This document shows, in pieces, positions 45,171 through 58,347 of a stretch of DNA of 64,000 nucleotides. The notes below the pieces were generated by a model. It searched no databases. It was not told where the DNA came from and saw only the letters and a list, made by a program, of their open reading frames with translations. The DNA lies in the NCBI RefSeq assembly GCF_020283565.1, contig NC_060060.1:49836015-49900014 (forward strand). The letters are read 5' to 3'. This DNA is from Trifolium pratense (taxonomy: Eukaryota > Streptophyta > Magnoliopsida > Fabales > Fabaceae). Both the position numbers and the translations under genes were made by a program. Within the stretch, counting starts at the first letter, position 1, and the number at the start of each line of letters is the position of its first letter.

Positions 45171-46897
45171 TATTTGAGTAGCAACTAAAAACCAACAACG
45201 GCAGTTTCATTCTTACACTGTTACACACACACTCACTAACTTAACCATCCTTTTCCCGATTCATTTTCAATTTCAATTCAACACCGTTTCTTCCAGGTTC
45301 TCTCTCTCTCTCTCTCTGAATTTTTTCATATTCCAATTTTACCCTTTTAGATTCTTCACTGTACTTTTTCTGCTTCCGCGATCAACTCCCTTTCTAGATT
45401 CTTGCTGATTTCACTCAAACCCTTTTCAAATTCTTCACTGTACTTTCTCCCATTCACCACAATCTCTCTTGGTTTTTCTTCAAAAATTCAATTTTGTGAT
45501 TAAATTTTCTTATATTTAATTAATTAATTAATTAATAAATGTGGTGACTTCACTTGATTTCTCCACATTGTCTTGTGATTCAGTTCAGTGAAAGAAAACA
45601 GCGGGAATTCAAAAGTTTGAATCTTGCAATTGTTTACTTTGGGGTTTTTTTCTTGTTTCAGTAGAATTTTATGTATATGTATGTTGGATTTTGGATTTCA
45701 CATTATTAGTTTCTCATTAAATTTTTAGAGTTTTGCATCTTATTTTATGTATGTTTTAATGTTGAATTTTATTTTATTTTGTTTTTGGGGGATTTTATCT
45801 TGTTTGATTTGGATTTCACTTTAGTTTCTCTCATTAAATTTTGAGAATTTGGTATTGTTATTTATTTTATTTTATTTATGTTATAATATAATGTTGAAAA
45901 TATAGATTTTATGTTGAATTTTGGATTTTGAATTTCTGATTATTTTGTTATTAAATTTTCAGAATTTTGCATCCAATTTTATGTAGATTTTATGTATGTT
46001 TGAACTTTATTTTATTTTATTTTGAATTTTATTTTCTTTTGAACTTTATTTTATTTTCTTTTGGGTGAAGGGAAATATAGAAATTTATACATGTATGTTG
46101 AATTTCACATTAGTTTCTCTTGTTTGGGGGTGAAGGGTATGTAGAATTTTATGTATGTTAGATTTTCCGAATTTTGAATTTTTATTCAATGTAAAGGGAC
46201 GGTGAAAGTGTTGGACTTTAAAGTGTGACAGATAGTTGTTTGGTTTATTATATTTTTGTGGCAAATTGGAAGTGATGCATATTCACCTGTTGAGTGCAAT
46301 GTAATAATAATTTATGAGGAAATGTTTGCAACATTTATAACAAGTTGGGGTCAAGAAGTGTGAAGAATCAGTCCCGTAAATATAGGTCATGGTTTAGTTG
46401 AATTACCGGATGGTATGCAGAGACTTGCATATTGGGAATTTAATTATTAATATTTTTTTTATTGCAACTCCAATTGCATAGAATAATTTGTTTTAAGCAT
46501 TGAGAATGGTGATATTTCAGTAAACTAAATTGATCCTTTCTAATACAAACTAAATCCTGTAGGACCTGTATTGTTCTTCTATGCAGACACATGTTTCTGC
46601 ATTCAAAATTGATTAATTGATTAACTTATATGAAGTGGTTATTGGAAGTTATAAATAGTTATGAAAAGTGGTTATTGGAAGTTATAAATTGTTATGAAAA
46701 AGTGTTTATTGATTAGCATTTTATTTTCATTTTAAATTTAAATTTAAATGAATTTGTGACTTTCACCATGCTATAGGTGGAGTATGCCTTTCATTACTTT
46801 CACCATGCTATAGGTGGAGTATGCCTTTCATTACTTTACTTAATTCTCACAAATTGTTCTTCATGCTATAGGTGGAGTATGCCTGTCGGATTCCATC
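45171..46897 (+). promoter_or_regulatory. 5' UTR with long leader intron of the SET gene
   Basis: A pyrimidine-rich leader near 45220-45320 (CT repeats at 45299-45317) is followed by T-rich intron-like DNA of about 1.4 kb. Candidate acceptors ctatag|GTGGAGTATG recur three times at 46766-46895, just before the start codon. Confidence 0.55.
46761..46890 (+). repeat. Triplicated 3' splice-site segment before the SET gene start codon
   Basis: catgctataggtggagtatg occurs three times, the first two as a ~40 bp tandem duplication and the third after a spacer. Each carries the same potential acceptor (ctatag). Confidence 0.75.
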
Positions 46898-49800
46898 ATG
46901 AAAAAGGTTTGTTGATTCTTAATTAAGTCCTTCTCTTCAGTTCTTTATTCATTATAATATAGTTATGTAGCAATATTGAACTTCTTTGGCAGAACTGATT
47001 TGTATTTATATCATTCTACTGGCACAATTCTTAGAAATTAGTCAATTAGGATTTTATAATACCTGCTGTATTTATTTATATTATTCCTACTTCATTTTCT
47101 TTGATCTTTCTGTTGTATGAATTTTAAGTTGAAGATGGCCTTCCTAACGAAACAATAATGTATTTTGGTTCTGATAGGGCTTCGTTATATGAATGTGTCT
47201 GAGTTATGTATTTTGACAAAATGTTGTGCTAGGCTTTTCCTATTGTGCAATAAGTCAATGAAAAATTATCTTTTGAAAATTATCTCTGTTTAACAGAATT
47301 CTGAGCAGAATCGTTTTGGAGCTGTATTCAACAAGCTGTTGAGCCAGATTGGGGAACCTGTTGACTTTGAGCTTCCAGAATGGGTTAAGATCAGAACAAC
47401 ACAGTACACCCATATTAAGCGCAGTATCCTTTATAAATGTTGGACCGTCAGATTGTTTACAATAACTGTTTAGCTCTGATTTTTACAGTATTGGCCTTCC
47501 TTTATGGATTTCGGTTTACTTTGATAAAGCTGATATGCAGTCTTTGGTTGCTTATAATTTCCTCATTTCTTCTTATTTGATCCTGTTGTACAGTTTGTCT
47601 GTTTGCTTATATTTCCGATAATCTTTTTGTTGATTCTTATTTAAACTTAAGATATATATCTCACCAAGAAGAACAAGAGAAAGTTTGATCATGGCATATT
47701 CTGTTCCTGCGAACCATCATCTGAATCTACTGGTGTATGTGGAAGAGATTGCCACTGTGGGTAAGTAACCAAGTATTCTTTGTGTATATACTTCAGGATT
47801 TTTTTCATGTGTTGGCAAGCATTTCTAGCCTACTCCATGGAAAAGTAATGTTTTCGATTCTGCCTCATGTCCTACTCCATTGAATTTTGTCATTATCAGA
47901 TAACCTTCCTAACTCACCAATATATAGTCACCTTGGGATATCATAATGTGGTGGTGGTAGTTAGTGGTGTTATGTTGAAAATGAAAAAGTAGTTTCTGTT
48001 TTATTTGCTCATAGTCTCTGCTTTTATTTTTTTTATGTTACCGTTGTAGCAACTAGCAAGTATATATATGAACATAAATCTGCAATCATAATTATTCATT
48101 CGTTATGTTCACTGTGTCCCTATAGGATGCTTCTGTCTAGCTGTTCTTCAGCCTGCAAATGTGGGATCTCGTGTCTCAACAAAGCTTTTCAGAATCGTCC
48201 TGTGAAAAAGATGAAGTTGGTTAAGGTACATATTTCTGGATCAGGGTTTTGTTTTGGGATTTTGGTGTACTATCATTTTCTTTCGATATTCTTTAATATT
48301 GTTTGTAACTATTCATGCTTTACACCATGAAAATTTTTAATGCAAATTTTTCCTGTATTTCTGTTCATTTTAAATTTTGTACTTTAGAAGCATTTGAAAT
48401 TTATTTAGGTAATGTTTGATTGTTTCTGCTTGTTCATAAGCATTTGAAATTTATTTAGATAATGTTTGCTTGATCTGCTTGTTCATAATATCCACATTTG
48501 ACATTATGAGTTGTAATATATTGCTTGTAGACTGAAAAATGTGGTTCTGGAATTGTGGCGGATGAAGATATCAAGCTTGGGGAATTTGTCATTGAATATG
48601 TTGGAGAAGGTGATGATTAATTTGTTTTTATGATAAACTTTAATAGAATGATAATTATATTATTTTAAAACCTACTTATGGATGTTATTGTTACCACCTT
48701 CTACAGTCATCGATGACAAAACATGCGAACAGAGGCTTTGGAATATGAAAGATCGTGGGGAAACAAACTTTTACTTATGTGAAATCACTCGAGATATGGT
48801 GATAGATGCAACTAATAAGGGAAACAAATCAAGATATATCAATCATAGCTGCTGCCCGAATACTGAGATGCAGAAATGGTTTAGTTTACTTTCTAATTGT
48901 TTTATTCACACACATGGTCTTTTAGGATTGTTTTGTATTATCTAACATTACATGATAGAATAGTTTGGCACATTTTCTAAATTTTTTTTTCTCTTTTTGT
49001 TTTCCATATCTTAAGGATAATAGATGGCGAAACCAGAATTGGCATATTTGCAACTCGTGACATACAGAAGGGCGAGCATCTGACTTATGACTACCAGTAT
49101 GTGCACTTTCTTTTATTACATTCTTTAAGGCCCTGTTTGGATAAATAGATTAAGGGTCTTGCTAATGAGTGCCCCGGGGCACTCTTTAAGCATTCCATAT
49201 AAAGAAATAATTTATCCAAAAAGTGTAACATTTTAATTTCCAATGTGTTGACTTCACACATTTCCATAAAAATTTCACAAAAACAATTTCATTAGTGCCG
49301 TATGTCAGTAGATAAACTCAAATGGGCTACTCCAAACAGGCAAACTCTCTTCTACTGAAAAGTTTTGGTGTCTGGAATGATATGATATATGTATGACTCT
49401 GTTGTAATGATGGTGAATTCTAAGTTTCTAACTGCATAGCAGGTTTGTTCAATTTGGTGCAGATCAAGATTGCCACTGTGGCGCTGTTCAGTGTAGGCGT
49501 AAACTGGGTGCGCGCCCTACCAAGCCTAAAGTGTCTTCAGATGCTGCAGTAAAATTAGTTGCATATCAGGTGGCTTCATCTTCTCTAAAATAGAGTAGAT
49601 ATGTTTCTAAATATCCATGACTTTTCAATAATATCATATACTGAATTTCAGCATCTTTCTATCATTCAAAGCTTTATTGTGAGCTTATGCTTTTTTTTGC
49701 ATTGGTTGGGTAAATATACATTGTCAAACCGTATAGTTTTGACGGTTGGAAGTATAATTAATATTTTATGTTATACTATATCATCATAAAGTTATTACTT

Positions 49801-52800
49801 AAGTTATTGAAGACTGTTGAAAAATAAAGATCATATACTCTAAAATATGTTTCCATTGTCAGTAGCTATGATTTTTGTACTTTTGAAAATCAGTCTTCTA
49901 GTGTGCAATATATATCTGTCTAAGTAGATCACTGTAGTGATTTGTTAATTCTAACAGATAGATTTGCTTGTCTGTTTTGCTTTGAATTGTGAAATCCTTA
50001 TTTGGACCGTGAAGGGAGGGGAGGGAGTATATTGGTTATGTCTTACCACTTATTTCAAAATCATTCAACCCAAGAAGTGAGTTAATCATTTTTTTTCCAC
50101 CATATGTATATTTTGTGTATTATGTGTTTGTGTTTTGAATGCGTATCAATTCCCTTCTTTATCAGGGGAGAGTTATTAGTGCCTATTTGTGTTACCGGTG
50201 CCAATGGTGTCACAAACCCTCGCCATGGAATTCGTGAAATTCTGATGGAAATGCGACAAGAAGCAATGCAAACACAGCCTTACTAGGTTCCACATTAGGC
50301 ATTTGATTTCATTTCAGTGCTTTTGTATTAAATGTATTAAAATAACTATATCACCAAATAACAACTATAAATTGTTAAGCCAAAAGTCGCCAATCATTAC
50401 AATAAACTAACCATATTTTTTAGGGTGAGCAGTATTTAATTACGAGGATAAATTGGAAACAATGGTGCTTACAAATTAGGTGTCAATAGGTGTCAAAGTA
50501 TGATTTGGTGTTTTATCCTCTTCTCTCCTACTTTAAATAGAACTTATCAACGGGTGAACCATATAGTATGTTTGAAACAATTGTAAGATTTATAAAATTT
50601 TGATAATTGGGGATATATAAGTAGACTAAAAATGCTTGAAAACTATAATATAATGATCTGTTAGCCTGGCGGTTCAGAGGCTGAACCTTGTCATGATGGT
50701 AAGGTTGTTGTGTCGTGAGTCGTGACCTTGAAAAGTGGTCACAAGTTCTATTCATGAGTTGCCTTGTGACCATGTGGTCATGAGTTTGTGTCATGACCAC
50801 CTCTTCCATTAAAGCGTATCGGTTCTGTACATCGGTCACTGCTGGACTCCTTACAGTGGTGGGAGCCTAATGTACCTTGAAAAGTGGTCACAAGTTCTAT
50901 TCATGTGTTGCCTTGTGACCATGTGGTCATGAGTTCATGTCATGACCACCTATTCCATTAAAGCGTATCGGTTCTGTACATCGGTCACTATTGGACTCCT
51001 TACAGTGGTGGGAGCCTAGTGTACTAAGCCATCCTTTTTTACTTTCTTAGCTAATGAATAGGCACCATAGAACATTGGAGTTTTGATAAAAGCATGTTGA
51101 AGTTATAGACCTTTAGGTATAGTTGGAATAAAAGGAATACTATAACACAAAACATTAATCGTTTAATTTATATAAAGGTAACGTAAAAACAAATTCTTAG
51201 TTGATGAAAGTACACCATAGAACATATAAGTTTTGATAAAGACATGATGAAGTTGTAGGGTTTAGTCCTTTAGGTATAGTTGGAGGAAAAAGAAAACATT
51301 AACTTTATATTTATACTAAAACTAGACTCTGTCTCTTTAATTTAAATAAGGAAACAAATCATATAATATATGAGGTAGCATAAAACTAATCAGAAAAGAT
51401 AATATATAAGATATTCTGAATTACTCCTTGGGCTACCTGCCAACTCTGCTCCCTGCGCCAAAAAATTTAATTGACGTCGAAAGTTCTAGAGATCTTCCTT
51501 TCCTCTTCCAATTGTCTTCTTCCAGGAGAGAAACCTCTCCTGTTCTGGAAGGGCGGCTTGTTAGGACAGCCCACGTGAAATCGGGTCGGGGAATCTATAG
51601 ATCATAGTAGTTCGCCTACCCCCATGTCTGAGTAAGACTCATATTGCGAAAATCCGATATTCCTAATCCTCATTACTAATGGAATTGGGGCTGAAAGTGC
51701 ACAGCCCGAGCCTCTTTAGGCTGGCGAAATTTAGGCACAATTAATTACAAAAAACAAATGCACTATATTCTTCGATCCATGCTTTTTGTTTAAGTTATGA
51801 TCAAAATATTATACCATATTTTTCATATACACTAATAGTCTCCCTCAAGCTAAAGCTTACTAAGCTTCGAGCTTGCTATATAGATGTAACTTCTAAAATA
51901 AGTAAAATAAAAAAATAGAGATTGGCTGCCGGCGAGTCCATAACACATTTGGGAAAATGGTGGGGGTAGGGGTTTCGTTTGGAGCTATGGCACAATTGGG
52001 GTCAAATTGCATGGTGAGTCCATATCACATTTAGGAAAATGATGGGGCTCGAGGCTGCGTTTGTTGGAGCTTTGACACGTTTGGGTTCAAATTGCTTTTG
52101 AATAGCTAAAGCAAAGATTATTTCTCTTAGATAGCTGGTGTCAAATTGATTTTGCGAGATTGTTGATGCCTGACTGCATTTGCGGAAATTGGGACCAAAC
52201 TACTCGGGCAAAAATTGGTAGGGCCATAAAGGTTGACTTACGAGGATATCGGAAGGAGGCCATGGCAGTTGGACAAACTGATAGTGTTATCGGTGGAGGG
52301 TGGAGAGATAACTTGAGAGGAGAGGGAAGCTTCTATTTATGCTCAACCAGCGAAAAGAAAAATATCGTGGAGATAGTAATAGATATTTGAGAATTCGTCT
52401 ACGTCTACAAAATAATAAGAAGGTCAAGGATAGAGATACTTGAGAGAAGATGGTAGCTTCAATTTATGCTACCAGCGAGAAGGAAAATATTGTGATGTTG
52501 ATAGTCACACGAGTAGTAGATATTTGAGAATTTGAGAATTCGTCTACATCTACAAAATAATGATAAGAGGGGCGAATGATGTCATGAATATCGAGGCCTA
52601 ACTCATCCTTACAAAACCGGCTTGTACGGTGAGGAGTGCCTCCTCTTTATAAACTCTTCTCAAGAGTCCTATCTATCCGATGTGGGACTAAATCCCACCG
52701 AGTGTTGGCCGCTAACAAATGATATGTTGGATGTTATTATTACTAAAGGGGCACCGGAACTTATTCTACTAAAGCTTGATAACTAATCTTAATTAAAATT

Positions 52801-55107
52801 AAATAATGACAAATCATGATACATAAGAAAATATGGAAACCAATCCTTAAGAGATAGTGTAATTTAATCTAAATTACTCCAAGATACGATCTGTCGAGAT
52901 CCCTTTATCGTGTGAGCTTGGGCTTCTCGAGACTCAAAGGCACCTTGGTATTTGAGCCCAAATGACGCAACAACCTACATCTTGGAATTTGGGCTTACTT
53001 AATTCAACCCCACCAAACCAGCTTGTAAAGTGAGGAATGCCCGATCCCTTATAAGCACTACTTATACTATATCTCTAGTCGTTGTGGGACTCTCGATACG
53101 ATCTAAGTATTATAAGATATTTTTCATATATTCTATTTTTTTTAGAAAATTTGATTACTATTATATCTTGTATTTCTCAAAAAAAATGTCTGATACCCTA
53201 TTTAATGTTGCAAAAAGTGCATATGCCAGTGTTATCAATGGCAGGCGATGGATTATGGGCCTGCCCTAAACGCACCCTAAAATGCAGCGTTATAGGCTAT
53301 GGCAAAACAGTACAGATTAATAGGAATTGCGGCCTATGTCAGCTGACATGGAATTAACTACGCTGTCAGAACATGGCTCCGCCACGAAAGACATTTGATA
53401 ACACGTGCACGTTGGACATTTACATGGGCTGGCCCTGCTCAGACGACCTAATTAATAAAGAATGGGGCCACTGATTATGAAGCACCTGGTCATATTAGCT
53501 TTGATCCATGAAAACCTGAGTTATTAGGTTGTGAAAGAATGTGGAAAAATTGATCCATCAATGATTTTATGTCACGGTCGAATAGAAAAGTTGTAACGAC
53601 AAGTGGAAAAATGGGGAAAAACAACAAGATTGTCTGTAAGATGCTTAGTGAAATGTTCTGAAGATAGCTCAGGAGCACGTCTGAGATAATTATCATTCCT
53701 CTGGTTGTGAATGTTTAGGCTGTGTTGCTGCATTATCGGGGATGAGTCAAAAGAGCTTTGCTCTTGGTCATCATGTAAAAAGCATGACTAATTAGAGAGA
53801 AAATCTGTATTACTGAATTATGAATTCTTGATCTTCATAGATTAAGTTATAGGAATTATGAGTACTGCTAACCTACACTTACAGAAGAGCTATCGTACAC
53901 CATCTGATTACTAACTTAGAGGCAGTTACAATCAGTTTACATTGATGTGGCTGCGTGCCTGTTTCATGCTTTACAAGCTGATTAGAACAGCTGAACTGAG
54001 CAAACTCTGATACACTCACATGGTTGATTCGGGATTTATTAGGATAATTACTGGTTTGGAAATATATAAAATGTAAAATAACAATTAGGATGATTCTCTA
54101 GAGAATGGAACTGGTGATGCCTTTCTGGATGGGATGACCATTACTTTATTTGATTAAATGAACTTTTCCTTTCTAATGATGCTACCTATTAAAGGATAGG
54201 AGTCAATACGATTCAACAACTGCTTTGTAACTGTCAAAACTGTGATAGGACTCGATTAACTATGATTTAGTACCTTGCTAACTGTTTAGTTCAAAACTGT
54301 AAACAATTTTGACTGCTCAGCATTCTGAATGCTTAGCCTATATTATAAATGATAGTTTCCTCCAAATCTTGTAACTTAAAGTTATTCAATCAAATTGAGT
54401 TTTCATTCTTAGCATTCTCTCTAAGCTTTCTTCTATAAAGATATCTTTCTCTTTCCCTGTTCTCATTAGCTCAATCACTGTTGTTGAATTTAGTTATGCA
54501 CTGCATGCATATTTTTAATGTATAATGCCTTGTCAACTAATTGTGGGTTTTTTTGTTTGGGAAGCTTTGTCAGAATGGAGGCATGCAAGGTGTGCATATT
54601 GGTGAGCTTATTTCTTCATTTCCTTTTCTTTGTCTTCTACACTATGAAATTTTCATTTTTGTGTTGGTTTTACAGGAAGTTCTCGGATTTTTGATCAATC
54701 AAAATGCTTACACAATTGTGTTGATGAAGTAATCATGATAAAACAACTTGGAAATGTGAGGTATATCGAAATAGTCTATTTTTGAATTCTGATACTTGCA
54801 AAGTTTGTGATACTATCCTTGATTTCATGTGTTATAGCTGAAATCGAATTTAATCTTTTTATTTATTTTATTTTAATTTTTATTTATTATTTTATAATGC
54901 TTCAGATTTGGGATTATTAAATGGTTTGACGAATATTCCCGAAAACACAAGGTAAGAGATTATTTGGTTGTGTTTTGACAATTTAGATGAAAATTGTGAT
55001 TAAATATGAATATGAATATGCATTTACTTTTTCAGATCATGTTTGAGGATGGTGGTGTTGAAATTTGTGACATGTCAAAAGAAGATTGGGAACTAGTGAG
55101 ATTGTGA
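46898..55107 (+). CDS. ASHH3: ASHH3-type SET-domain histone-lysine methyltransferase, twelve exons
   Basis: Exons are 46898-46906, 47297-47423, 47652-47760, 48126-48225, 48531-48609, 48707-48878, 49016-49096, 49443-49569, 54565-54601, 54676-54760, 54906-54951 and 55036-55107. All phases close to TGA, giving 347 aa (Arabidopsis ASHH3 is similar in size, by memory). Domains in order: FELPEWV N-terminus; AWS Cys cluster (FCSC...CGRDCHCG...CSSACKCG); SET (GSGIVADEDIKLGEFVIEYV, RYINHSCCPN, LTYDY); post-SET CHCGAVQCRRKLG; and a conserved C-terminal region (KWFDEYSRKHK, SKEDWEL). It should transfer methyl groups to histone lysine, probably H3K36-class by family. Exon 1 codes only MKK. Intron 8 is 5 kb and repeat-filled; a missed small exon there is possible. 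Confidence 0.9.
50726..51023. repeat. 149 bp tandem duplication in SET gene intron 8
   Basis: Two copies beginning ccttgaaaagtggtcacaag at 50726 and 50875 run through gcgtatcggttctgtacatc to gtgggagccta. They differ at several positions. Confidence 0.9.
51440..51735. other. Possible organelle-derived insert in SET gene intron 8
   Basis: About 300 bp stands out by higher GC and complexity (gggcggcttgttaggacagc; agtagttcgcctacccccat; gggctgaaagtgcacagccc), with no ORF and no repeat within this window. The style resembles plant mitochondrial intergenic DNA. This is an impression only. Confidence 0.35.
51760..51900 (-). repeat. Possible LTR-element 3' edge
   Basis: On the minus strand gctttagcttgagggagact resembles a purine tract followed by an LTR start (attagtgtatatgaaa). 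No coding remains are attached. Confidence 0.35.
52567..52725 (-). mobile_element. TRIM-like or solo LTR remnant
   Basis: On the minus strand tagtcccacatcggataga, then gactcttgagaagagtttat, and tacaagccggttttgtaagg. This is the same landmark order as the TRIM LTR at 23731 (tctcacattggttgtgag, gagtttataaag, acaagtcaattttgtaggg). Only one repeat unit is present. Confidence 0.6.
52980..53105 (-). mobile_element. Second TRIM-like LTR remnant
   Basis: Carries agtcccacaacgactagaga, gcttataagggatcgg and cttcacttttacaagctgg-like sequence in the same order as the copy at 52567-52725, more diverged. Confidence 0.45.
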
Positions 55108-58100
55108 TGCAACTATTAGGCAGGAATCACTTTCATGTGAGTATTTCTTTTGCATCTATTTATATGACCTTTGGGTATGTTTGAATTGACGTATTTGAGT
55201 AAGTACCTGTGAGACTGGTTAGGAGAGCTTATGGAAATAGCTTATGACATGTCCATAAGTTGTTTTCAGCTTATTTCCATAAGCTCTCCAGGATAGCTTT
55301 TGAAAAGAGCTTTTAGGGTTATATCATATGAAAACAGTTTGACTTAATTAAGTTGTTTATCCAAACAGGACCCTTGTTAAAATTTACATAACAAATTGCT
55401 CCAAAGTGTTCCATTATTTATTCTGTTGTTACATATGTTACCAATCATAACCCTTAATTATTTGTTGCTACAAGCAAAAATTGGAAAATTTATGGAGAAA
55501 ATAGGATTGCTAATTATTGTGTTATTCAGAGGTGCAGGGTGAAGGAAGTAAAAATTGGAGACACTATTCTTTCATTGCATGTGCATAGTTCTTGTACTAA
55601 TATCAAACAGAATATGAAGGATACATCAACACAAGTCACATTGATTGAAATTTCAAAGCAATAATGTTGTCAAAAAAAAAAAAAATCAAAGCAATAATAA
55701 GTTTTTTTTCTTCTTCGGAGTTCAAAGTACTGGAAGTAGTAATCCTTATATTCTATGCAAATCCTGATTGTACTCTAAAATGAGAGGACTCACGTTGTGT
55801 CCTTTAAAGGGATTTTGCAATTGTTGTAATTGTATTCTATTTTTTTTAAACAATTTTTTAGTATAAGAAATTCAAAATTTAGTGATCAATTAGGGAGTTC
55901 CTAAGAGGTAGAAAAACTTTTTTTTTTTTGTTTATGCATTACTCTTGATTAATGCATGTAGGTTTGTATCCAATAAAGTGAGAATGTCACTGGTGGCTTA
56001 TAATGTTGTACTCATAAATTAATAGTCATTTTGGTAAAGTTTCTGAGAGAACATTTTTTACCTTGTTTCATTTTTATTTATGTTGAACATTATACTAAAG
56101 ACAAATCAATGAGGCTGCTTTTAAATTGATTGAGGTTATTAAGTTATTATTTTTGTTCATGTACCAGATTTGTAGTTGGTTCTTGTACCATGTGAAGGTA
56201 GACATGACAAGATTTCATACTTGCAGTCTTAAATTTCTTACTTAGTGGATTGGCTTCTTTCAATGGATGCACTTTCATATGATCTAAGATCAAAATTTTG
56301 ATGACATTTAGGTAATGGATTCAGATGTTTGAAATTGAGACAATGATCCAATTGAAGTTTTTTATTTATTTATTTTTATTTTGGTCAAGTGGCATAGTAG
56401 CCAGAAATTTCACTTTTAAGGTAGATAAGTGAGATGACCGGGGTTAGAATCCCGGCAGGGACGGAGACGGAGCCACATAGTAACGTATGTGGGCACATGC
56501 CTGCACAAATTTCTTTAGAATTTTTTATATAGAGAGCATATGTGTTCATACTAGTATATATATTGACACTAACCAAAACACACCAATATATATAATGTTG
56601 TTATGAGAGTCCAAAAGTTAAACTTATTACTGATTCCCTGATGTTTATACAAAGGATATGGTTTTTTGAGAGTTAGAATTAGTGTAGCAAATTTAAATCC
56701 CCTGTTTTATTTTTATTTTTTTGCTTTTGCATGATTGATAGGTTGTTGGGTGTAGGAGGTTCTGTTCGCTAGCAGCTCATGGTAGTGGTGTCGACCAAGA
56801 CTTTCATGGTCATGTGACCATATAGACATAACATGATTTTTTGATTGTTTATGAAATAATCAAAAGAATAAAATGAAAAGTAAATTTCAGCTATCAGCTA
56901 GCCTATAACTTATTTTTACCAAACAGACCCAAAATTTTCTGGCTCCGTCACTGAACCCTGGTCCCCTGCATATATGCAACGTCCCTTGTCAATTGAGTTA
57001 AACTCATGAAACCGATCCAATTGATGTTTATTTAGCAAAAGAACAAGTAAAAAAAGTATTTGTGCCTAAAAATTGATCATATATTTATTATATCTTGTTT
57101 TTGTTGAATCAACATTGAAGTGTCATCATTTTTTCATCCGCAAGATGGAGAATCCTAAACTTATAAGTAATAGTGGCTGTGTTAGAATGATGGTGATTTC
57201 TCTCAAATAATTAATGTTTGGCCCTCAAATGGTCCTTGAACCTCCCTATTTATAGAGATTGAAGGGGATGTTACTGCAGTGAGTTATCCGTAAATCATGG
57301 GTTGATGGTGCCGATATAATGGGAGCTGGGAGATAGGGCCGAGAAAGATATAATTATGACAGTGCAGGGACAAAATTATCACCTCCTCTTAGATGTTGTT
57401 ATCAAAAGAAAAGAACATAACCATAAAATAGTACTAATTTCAAATTCATATATGGTTTTTTAATGCCAGAACCTCAATTATGTAAAGAACTCTTGCAAGC
57501 CAAAGTTGAAACTTCCTAATGCCTACCACTGCATCTTCAATTACTGAATATCATAATCCATTAAAAATGCTCTAATGGGTCTTTAATACAAATACATTTA
57601 TTATGATTTACTGGTTAAGGCAGATATAGTCCGAAATGGATCAGTAGCATTCGGTTCCCATGCAGTCAAGGTGCACTCAAAGAGTGGCGTAGCAGGGACT
57701 TTGGCTTAGCGGGTGCAACTATTAAATCATAAGCTCAAAATGTGGTGTTGAGAAAGCTGGCTCGTTCGTTGTTCAATATCTCACTAAATTGCACTGTACT
57801 TAAATTTTGTTCAATTGTCCTAGCATAATTGCTTTATAATTTGTTGAATATTCATAGAGAGTACAGCACACATGTATAGTAAAAAACAAAATTATACAGA
57901 CATTGCACAGAAAGAAAAGTCAAATAACATAAAAGGAAGGGTTCAAAATTAGAAATCACAACATAATTGGTGAGAATTAAAATAATTTCAATACAAGGAC
58001 AATAATAAAAAAAGTGCAGTTATATCCCTATGTGAAAATAAAAATAAAGAAAATAGTTTCTACCACAATGCAATATTACAACTCTATATCAGATAAAACA

Positions 58101-58347
58101 ACTCTCACTTCACTTCCATGCATAGGGTGTACTTGAATTGGTGTAATCAGATCAAACATAGAGATTCAGCATAAATGAGCACTAAACATGGAATTCTTCT
58201 GGTTAGACGGTTGATTCGGCTGGCATACCTGTAACAAAGTTTTGAAGTAAAGGAAACAATCACACAATATATCGAAGCAAAGTACTTAAATTAACATAAA
58301 TTGAAACAAGTATATCTTTGATCGATAGAGAAGAACTTAACTTACTT
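55108..58347. other. Intergenic between SET and F-box genes
   Basis: The first part is SET gene 3' UTR. At 55225-55300 a palindromic repeat (cttatggaaatagcttatga ... and complement) marks a MITE-like relic. No gene is recognised. The part near 58200-58347 probably includes the F-box gene's 3' UTR intron, since a GT donor (gtaagt, minus) follows the stop and ttgttacag precedes 58230. Confidence 0.45.
56380..56530 (+). mobile_element. SINE-like element
   Basis: ttggtcaagtggcatagtag (A-box-like) and ccggggttagaatcccggca (B-box-like) are spaced like a tRNA-derived SINE. Followed by gacggagacggagccacata and an AT-rich tail. Confidence 0.5.

Noticed and set aside
46761..46890. CRISPR-like reading of the triplicated segment and other short direct repeats
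   Set aside because: Only two to three copies, no regular spacers, and a plant nuclear context; no CRISPR array exists in the window.
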